The translations under genes and the position numbers were made by a program. Shown here piece by piece: positions 58,964 to 64,000 of a stretch of DNA of 64,000 nt (position 1 is the stretch's first letter; each line of letters opens with the position of its first letter). Where the stretch lies: contig NZ_BMNA01000004.1 in NCBI RefSeq assembly GCF_014646215.1, positions 646,307 to 710,306 on the forward strand, given 5' to 3'. A model generated the notes under the pieces. The model saw only the letters and a list, made by a program, of their open reading frames with translations, was not told the DNA's origin and searched no databases. Source of the stretch: Nakamurella endophytica (GTDB lineage: Bacteria > Actinomycetota > Actinomycetes > Mycobacteriales > Nakamurellaceae).

Positions 58964-59982
58964 CAGGCACTCCTCGACGAGGTCCGCTGGATGTACACGG
59001 CGGCGATGATGATCAGGGCCTCCACCATCTGCGACACCGAGTCGGGGATGTTGTGGGCGACCAGGGTGGTCTGCAGCATCTGCATGAGCACGACGCCGGC
59101 GACGGTGCCGAGCACGCGCACCTGGCCACCCCGCAGCGGCGTCCCGCCCACCACGACCGCGGTGATCGCTGACAGCTCCAGCAGCAGGCCGATGTACGAC
59201 GGGTCGCTGGCCCGCAGCCGCGCGGTGGCCAGGATCCCGGCGATCGCGGCCAGCAGGCCCGACAGCGCGTACACCGTGATCAGGGTGCGCCGCACCGGCA
59301 CGCCGGCCAGCACGCTCGCCCGGAGGTTGCCGCCGATGGCCAGCAGCCGGTACCCGAAGCCCGTCTTGGCGACCAGTACGGCGACGACCAGGATCACCAC
59401 CAGCGCCACCAGCATCACGTAGGGGATGCCGAGAAGCGTGCCACGGCGCAGGGTCCCGAGGAACGGCGTGAACAGTTCGATGAGCGCACCCCCGGTGATG
59501 ACCAGGGCGATGCCGCGGCCCGCCACCAGGAAGCTCAGCGTCGCGACGATTGGTTGCACCCTGGCGACCGAGATGACGCAGCCGTTGAAGACCCCCACCG
59601 CCAGCCCGGCCAGCAGTCCGACGACGATGGCGACGGCGATCGGGTAGCCCAGCCCGTGCGAGGACTCCGGCGCGACCAGCTTGGCCATCACGGCACTGGC
59701 GATGGCCATCGTGGAGCCGACCGACAGGTCGATGCCGCCCGTCCCGATCACCATCGCCATGCCCATCGACACGATCAGGACCGGCGGCAGCTGCGAGAAC
59801 AGCAGGGTGACGGTGGACCACTGCAGGTAGTGCGGGGTCAGCACGACGTTGTAGAGCACCAGCAGGAGCAGTGCCAGGTAGACCCCGTACCGGCGCAGGA
59901 ACTCGGTCCAGCGCGCGGGTCGCCGGAACCGCGGGGACCGCGGCGCCGGCGTGGTCTCCTCGCTGGGCAGCGTGGCGGTCAC
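58963..59982 (-). CDS. Sugar ABC transporter permease (RbsC/YtfT type)
   Basis: 339 aa, same family as the next permease: MAMVIGTGGIDLSVGSTMAI, the loop TGFGYRLLAIGGNLRASVLAGVPVRRTLITVYALSG and SAITAVVVGGTPLRGGQVRVLGT. The GTG start at 59982 overlaps the stop of the ATPase gene (GTGA). Two different permeases with one double ATPase is the YtfR/YtfT/YjfF plan. Confidence 0.9.
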   Translation of the reverse strand: MTATLPSEETTPAPRSPRFRRPARWTEFLRRYGVYLALLLLVLYNVVLTPHYLQWSTVTLLFSQLPPVLIVSMGMAMVIGTGGIDLSVGSTMAIASAVMAKLVAPESSHGLGYPIAVAIVVGLLAGLAVGVFNGCVISVARVQPIVATLSFLVAGRGIALVITGGALIELFTPFLGTLRRGTLLGIPYVMLVALVVILVVAVLVAKTGFGYRLLAIGGNLRASVLAGVPVRRTLITVYALSGLLAAIAGILATARLRASDPSYIGLLLELSAITAVVVGGTPLRGGQVRVLGTVAGVVLMQMLQTTLVAHNIPDSVSQMVEALIIIAAVYIQRTSSRSA

Positions 59983-61562
59983 GAGGCGGCCTGGACTTCC
60001 TCGGCGGCGGCGCCGGCGATCATGTTCATGATGGCGTCCTCGGTGATGTCCTCGCCGAACAGCGACCCCAGGGCGGCACCGTCGCGTAGCACCACGACGG
60101 TGTCCGATCCCTCGACGACCTCCTCGAGCTCGGACGAGATGAGCACCACCCCGAGCCCCTTGTCGGCCAGCTCGGAGACGAGTGCCTGCACCTCGGCCTT
60201 GGCGCCGACGTCGATGCCGCGGGTCGGTTCGTCCAGCAGTAGGACGCGCGGGTTCAGGCACATCAGCCGGGCCAGCAGCACCTTCTGCTGGTTGCCGCCG
60301 GACAGTTCGGAGACCTTCTGGTCCGGGCTGGAGCACTTGATCCGCAACCGCCGGACGAAGACGTCGACGATCTCGTTCTGCCGCTTCCGCGAGACGAACC
60401 CGCCCCTGGTCAGCCGCGGCAGCGCGGCGAGACCGATGTTGTCGCGGATCGACAGCTCCGGGACGATGCCCTCGGCCTTGCGGTCCTCGGGGAGCATGGC
60501 GACCCCCTCCCGGATGCGCGACGCCGGGGTCGCCCGGCCGAGGTCGTGTCCGGCGACCCGGACGGTCCCCGAGTCCAGCGGCAGCGCACCGAAGATGGCC
60601 TTGGCCGTCTCGCTGCGGCCCGAGCCGAGCAGGCCGGCCAGGCCGACGATCTCGCCGGGACGGACCACCACGGAGATGTCGTCCAGCTGCAGCCGCCGGG
60701 ACATGTGCTGCGCAGCCAGCACCGGTGCCTGGTCGGCGTCCACGGGCGGCCGGCCGGCCAGCTGCGTGCGCTGCCCACCCGCGAGCTCGCCGGCGTCGCG
60801 GCCGAGCATCCGGGAGATCAGCTCCCGGCGCGAGGTATCGGCCACCGCGCCGGTCCAGATGAGGCGGCCGTCGCGCAGCACGGTGATCTTGTCGCAGGCC
60901 CGGAAGATCTCGTCCAGCTTGTGCGAGACGTAGACGACGGCGACGCCCTGCTGCCGCAGCAGGCCGACCACGTCGAGCAGCCGGTCGACCTCGCGGGGCT
61001 CCAGCGACGAGGTCGGCTCGTCCATGATGACGACCGAGGCGTCCGTCGACACCGCCCGGACCACGGCGACCATCTGCTGGATGCCCAGACTGAGCTCGCC
61101 GAGCGGCTTCTTCGGGTCGGCGACGATGCCGTACCGGTCCAGCAGGTCCGCGGCCTCCCGGTTCATCGCGCGCAGGTCCAGCGCCCCGCCGAACCGGGTC
61201 CGCTCCCGGCCCAGGAACACGTTCCTGGCCACGGACAGCTGCGGCGCCAGGTGGACCTCCTGGTAGATGGTCTGGATGCCGTGCACCTGCGCGTCCCGGG
61301 CGGACCCGAAGTGCACCGGTTCGCCCAGGTGCCGCACCTCGCCGGCGGTCAGCGGGTACACGCCCGTGATGAGCTTGATGAGCGTGGACTTGCCCGCCCC
61401 GTTCTCGCCGACCAGGGCGTGCACCTCGCCCGGGAACAGGTCCAGGTCGACGTCCTGGAGGGCGACCACCGGGCCGAACGTCTTGGTGGCGCCCCTGACC
61501 GACAGGGTGGGCCTCCCGGACGGGACCGGCGGCCGAGCCGCCGGGGAGGGGGCGGTCGCCAT
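59979..61562 (-). CDS. Sugar ABC transporter ATP-binding protein (two-domain, YtfR/RbsA type)
   Basis: 527 aa with two fused nucleotide-binding domains. The first has Walker A GENGAGKST, signature LSLGIQQMV and Walker B VVIMDEPTSSLE. The second has the degenerate Walker A GLLGSGRSE normal for the family, signature LSGGNQQK and LLLDEPTRGID. ATG 61562 follows GAGG and is preferred to the adjacent in-frame TTG. It powers import of a sugar bound by the lipoprotein encoded upstream. Confidence 0.93.
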   Translation of the reverse strand: MATAPSPAARPPVPSGRPTLSVRGATKTFGPVVALQDVDLDLFPGEVHALVGENGAGKSTLIKLITGVYPLTAGEVRHLGEPVHFGSARDAQVHGIQTIYQEVHLAPQLSVARNVFLGRERTRFGGALDLRAMNREAADLLDRYGIVADPKKPLGELSLGIQQMVAVVRAVSTDASVVIMDEPTSSLEPREVDRLLDVVGLLRQQGVAVVYVSHKLDEIFRACDKITVLRDGRLIWTGAVADTSRRELISRMLGRDAGELAGGQRTQLAGRPPVDADQAPVLAAQHMSRRLQLDDISVVVRPGEIVGLAGLLGSGRSETAKAIFGALPLDSGTVRVAGHDLGRATPASRIREGVAMLPEDRKAEGIVPELSIRDNIGLAALPRLTRGGFVSRKRQNEIVDVFVRRLRIKCSSPDQKVSELSGGNQQKVLLARLMCLNPRVLLLDEPTRGIDVGAKAEVQALVSELADKGLGVVLISSELEEVVEGSDTVVVLRDGAALGSLFGEDITEDAIMNMIAGAAAEEVQAAS

Positions 61563-61598
61563 CAACTGTGCCTCTTTCGTGGGTACGACGGGTGGGAC

Positions 61599-61634
61599 GG
61601 CCGGCGCGGCGCCGGTGACGGGGCCGCGCCGGCC
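61599..61634 (-). terminator. 12-base-pair hairpin between sugar-binding and ATPase genes
   Basis: GGCCGGCGCGGC (61599-61610) pairs perfectly with GCCGCGCCGGCC (61623-61634) around a 12-base loop, right after the binding-protein stop on the minus strand. It sits in the same place as the hairpin in the peptide transporter operon. Confidence 0.6.
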
Positions 61635-61642
61635 GCGCGGGA

Positions 61643-62908
61643 TCAGTACGCGGTCCCGCTGTCCAGGGCCTGCTGGGCGTTGCTCTTGTCGTACTGGTTG
61701 TCCTTGGTGATCGTCACGGCCGGGGCGCCGTCACCGTTGACGTACGCGTCGAGCGCGTCGAACGCGTACGGACCGAACGCCGGGTTCGACTCGATCACCG
61801 CGTCGATGTTGCCGTCGACGATCGCCTGCACGGCACCCTTGGTCCCGTCGATCGACACGATGTGCACCTTGTCGGTGCCGGCCATGCCCTTGTCGTCCAG
61901 CGCGGCCAGCGCACCCAGGGCCATCTCGTCGTTCTCGGCGTAGATGGCGTTCACGTCCGGGTGGGCCTGCAACAGCGTCTCGGTGACCGACTTGCCCTTC
62001 TCCCGGGTGAAGTCGGCGGTCTGCTGGAAGATGACCTTGATGCCGTCGGCCTTCTTGGCCTTGAGCTCGTCCAGGAACCCGGTGGTGCGGTCGTCGGTGA
62101 CGTTCACCCCGGACGCGCCCAGCAGGATGGCCAGGTTGGCCTGGCCGCCGGTGGCCTTGATCATGGCGTCGGCGGCGAGCTTGCCCTGCAGCACGAAGTC
62201 GGACCCGAGCTGCGGACCGACCTCCTGGCAGCCCTTGACCCCGGTGATGTTGCGGTCGACCGGGATCATCGCGACCTTCTTGGACTTGGCGTACGCGATG
62301 GCGTCGCCCAGGCCGGTGGAGTTGATCGGCGAGAAGATGATCGCCTTGGCGCCCTTGTCGATCATCCCCTTGATGTCGGTGTTCTCCTGCTGCGCGTCCG
62401 ACTGCGCGTTGGTGGTCAGCAGCTTGATGCCGCGCTTCTTGGCCTCCGCGACCTCGGACGCGGTCGAGGCGATCCGGAAGGGGTTGGCCTCCTTCTCGGA
62501 CTGCGCCCAGCCGACGGTGTCCGTCTTGAAGTCGATCTTGCCGATGCCCAGGTCCGAGCCCTTGCAGACGGGGCCGTACTGGGCCTCGACGCCCTGCGGC
62601 AGCGCGGCGCTGAGCAGTTCCGTGCCGCCCGCGGCGGCGATGGCCGGCGGCACCGAGCCCGAGCCGCCGCCGGACGACGAGCCGGATGTCGCGGACGAGC
62701 CCGACGCCATCGAGGAGCCGGACGACGCCCCGCTGGACGAGGGCGCCGACGCCGAGCTGGACATCTCCGAGGACGAGGAGGAGCTGCTGCTCGACGAGGT
62801 CGAGCCGGACGTGTTGGCTCCGCTGTTCTGCCCGGTGGAACAGGCGGAGAGCAGCAGGGCAGCTCCGGCCAGCGCGCTCACCGCGACGACGTGACGACGA
62901 TGGGTCAT
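61643..62908 (-). CDS. Sugar ABC transporter substrate-binding lipoprotein (YtfQ-like)
   Basis: 421 aa. Signal VSALAGAALLLSAC with Cys23, then a Ser/Gly-rich linker of about 65 residues. The type I sugar-binding fold shows VGWAQSEKEANPFRIASTASEVAEAKKRGIKLL, QENTDIKGMIDKGAKAIIFSPINSTGL, IPVDRNI, QQTADFTREKGKSVTETLLQ and YAENDEMALGALAAL. These resemble E. coli YtfQ, which binds galactofuranose; the actual sugar here is not proven. ATG follows AAGGAC. It is the first gene of the operon, under an operator-covered promoter at 63043-63071. Confidence 0.9.
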   Translation of the reverse strand: MTHRRHVVAVSALAGAALLLSACSTGQNSGANTSGSTSSSSSSSSSSEMSSSASAPSSSGASSGSSMASGSSATSGSSSGGGSGSVPPAIAAAGGTELLSAALPQGVEAQYGPVCKGSDLGIGKIDFKTDTVGWAQSEKEANPFRIASTASEVAEAKKRGIKLLTTNAQSDAQQENTDIKGMIDKGAKAIIFSPINSTGLGDAIAYAKSKKVAMIPVDRNITGVKGCQEVGPQLGSDFVLQGKLAADAMIKATGGQANLAILLGASGVNVTDDRTTGFLDELKAKKADGIKVIFQQTADFTREKGKSVTETLLQAHPDVNAIYAENDEMALGALAALDDKGMAGTDKVHIVSIDGTKGAVQAIVDGNIDAVIESNPAFGPYAFDALDAYVNGDGAPAVTITKDNQYDKSNAQQALDSGTAY

Positions 62909-63042
62909 GGAAGTCCTTCTCGAAGGGGACGATGCGACTGCAGGACGATCCGACCGGCCGAGGGCCGGGACCCAGCCCTCGTCGGCAGCACCACGGGATG
63001 CAATCCGGCCGGCGAACCCTCGCCGACCGAGCGGTGTCCCAG

Positions 63043-63071
63043 AGTGTTAACGCTCACAGAATCGTTGTCAA
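63043..63071 (-). promoter_or_regulatory. Promoter of the sugar ABC operon with a LacI-type operator
   Basis: On the minus strand TTGACA (63071-63066) is followed after 16-17 bases by TAACACT (63049-63043), a near-consensus promoter. TGTGAGCGTTAACA (63058-63045) covers the spacer and -10 box. It has the TGWNANCGNTNNCA shape of LacI-family operators. The leader to the ATG at 62908 is about 130 bases. No LacI-type gene is in the window, so the regulator is encoded elsewhere. Confidence 0.65.
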
Positions 63072-63737
63072 CGGGTCGTCGCCGCTTCGACATCGGTCCG
63101 TTGCAATCGCCGCCGGCATGGGCGGAGGACACCGGCGGTGGCCGTGCGGCGGCGAACCAGCCCATGCCCCGACCGGCCGATCCGGCGCCGCCCGCGAGCG
63201 AGGGCAGCGCCCCCACCGACGATCTCGCGCTGCGGTCCCCGGGATCCACGGCGCCGCGGCGCCATCGGTGGGGCCGTCCGGTGGACCGCCGGTCACCGGA
63301 CGGAGCACGCCGGGTTCGGGCCCGACCCCGCCGATCGGGGCATGCCCGGCACGGACGGCCGCAGGCAGCCGGTCGCCGCGCGGCCGGGGCGGGCGCACTG
63401 CGCCGCGCCGGCCGGTGGGCACGCCGCCCCGGCGAGCGGGCGTTGCGGATGCGGCGAGCGGGCGTGCCGATCCGGCGACGGCCGGCGGGATCGACCTGCG
63501 GCAGCCTGCATTCAGACCTGCGCCGTCTCCCCCACCGACACCCCAGGGGCGGCACGGCTGCAGAGCCGGCCCGCAGGGGCGCCAGGTGTCCGGCCCTGCA
63601 GGAGCGGAGAGAGTCCGGTCGGCAGGGACGCAGGGTGTCCGGTCGGCGGGGACGTGCTGCGGTCGGCGGTGCCGGGGAAGGGCAGCGAACCGGGAAGGCA
63701 GCAGCTGCGCCCGACCTTGCGAAGGTCCACGGAACGC
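63072..63737. other. About 660 bases without a supported gene
   Basis: Open frames exist on both strands, but they are Arg/Pro/Gly/Ala-rich shadows with no domain, signal or ribosome binding site. The region separates the sugar operon promoter from the groEL terminator and contains degenerate 24-base repeats at 63613-63656. Confidence 0.45.
63613..63656 (+). repeat. Degenerate tandem repeat, 24-base period
   Basis: GTCCGGTCGGCAGGGACG at 63613-63630 recurs as GTCCGGTCGGCGGGGACG at 63637-63654 (17 of 18 identical). Shorter partial copies lie near 63585 and 63659. Confidence 0.5.
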
Positions 63738-63775
63738 CGCGAGGGCGGCCCCACCGTGGTGGGACCGCCCTCGCG
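63738..63775 (-). terminator. groEL terminator
   Basis: CGCGAGGGCGG (63738-63748) pairs perfectly with CCGCCCTCGCG (63765-63775), and the inner bases CCCACC/GGTGGG extend the stem after one mismatch. It lies about 50 bases after the groEL stop codon on the minus strand. Confidence 0.75.
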
Positions 63776-63826
63776 ATCGGTACTGCGACGTGCTGTCCGG
63801 GGCGACCGGACCCTGATCCGGCAGGA

Positions 63827-64000
<174 letters not shown>

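Overview
The window is about 64 kb of very GC-rich DNA, densely packed with genes and with almost every third codon position G or C. It comes from an actinobacterium. The marks are an Lsr2 nucleoid protein, the recR-ybaB-amidase neighbourhood known from mycobacteria, a lysC-asd overlap, a leuA gene behind a short leucine leader peptide, and many apparently leaderless genes whose start codon lies exactly six bases after a -10 box. A Nakamurella/Geodermatophilus-type organism would fit, but I cannot place it by sequence alone. No tRNA, rRNA, CRISPR array, insertion sequence or prophage is visible. The base usage is even, so most of this looks like core chromosome.

Layout. 0-9.6 kb: fatty-acid desaturase, VOC protein, S9 peptidase, acyl-CoA synthetase, FMN reductase and two head-to-head lipoproteins. 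9.6-17.4 kb: amino-acid biosynthesis (asd, lysC, leuL-leuA) with a PLP decarboxylase, a nucleoside deaminase and an AlkD-like repair protein. 17.6-27.9 kb: a large secreted subtilase, SDR and MpaB-type oxidoreductases, a lipoprotein with an apparent frameshift, a PHP phosphoesterase, and a divergent MFS/TetR pair sharing an operator. 27.9-34.3 kb: a five-gene oligopeptide ABC transporter. 34.5-39 kb: P-loop kinase, recR, ybaB, divergent amidase, SDR and lsr2. 39.3-45 kb: a choline/glycine-betaine type catabolic cluster (Rieske ferredoxin, reductase, Rieske oxygenase, IclR regulator, choline-dehydrogenase-like GMC enzyme). 45-51.5 kb: an antiporter, a periplasmic-binding-like lipoprotein, a GNAT enzyme, then a secreted propeller pair behind a 590-base gene-free region rich in short repeated motifs. 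51.6-57.9 kb: the most unusual part, an RsbQ-type hydrolase translationally coupled to a PAS-GGDEF-EAL protein, followed by a TPR-AAA ATPase coupled to a TPR/multi-spanning membrane protein that is split by an apparent single-base frameshift. 57.9-63.1 kb: a YtfQ/YtfR/YtfT/YjfF-like sugar ABC transporter with a promoter covered by a LacI-type operator. The window ends in the 3' end of groEL with a strong terminator.

How things work together. Many neighbours overlap by ATGA, GTGA or TGATG and are probably translationally coupled. Both ABC transporter operons carry a strong hairpin between the binding-protein gene and the genes that follow, which would favour excess binding protein. The RsbQ/PAS-GGDEF-EAL pair suggests that a stress-signalling input module known from Bacillus (RsbQ-RsbP) has been wired here to cyclic-di-GMP. 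This is the best candidate for an undescribed system, with the adjacent AAA/TPR membrane pair second. All function calls come from reading the sequence; no database search was run.
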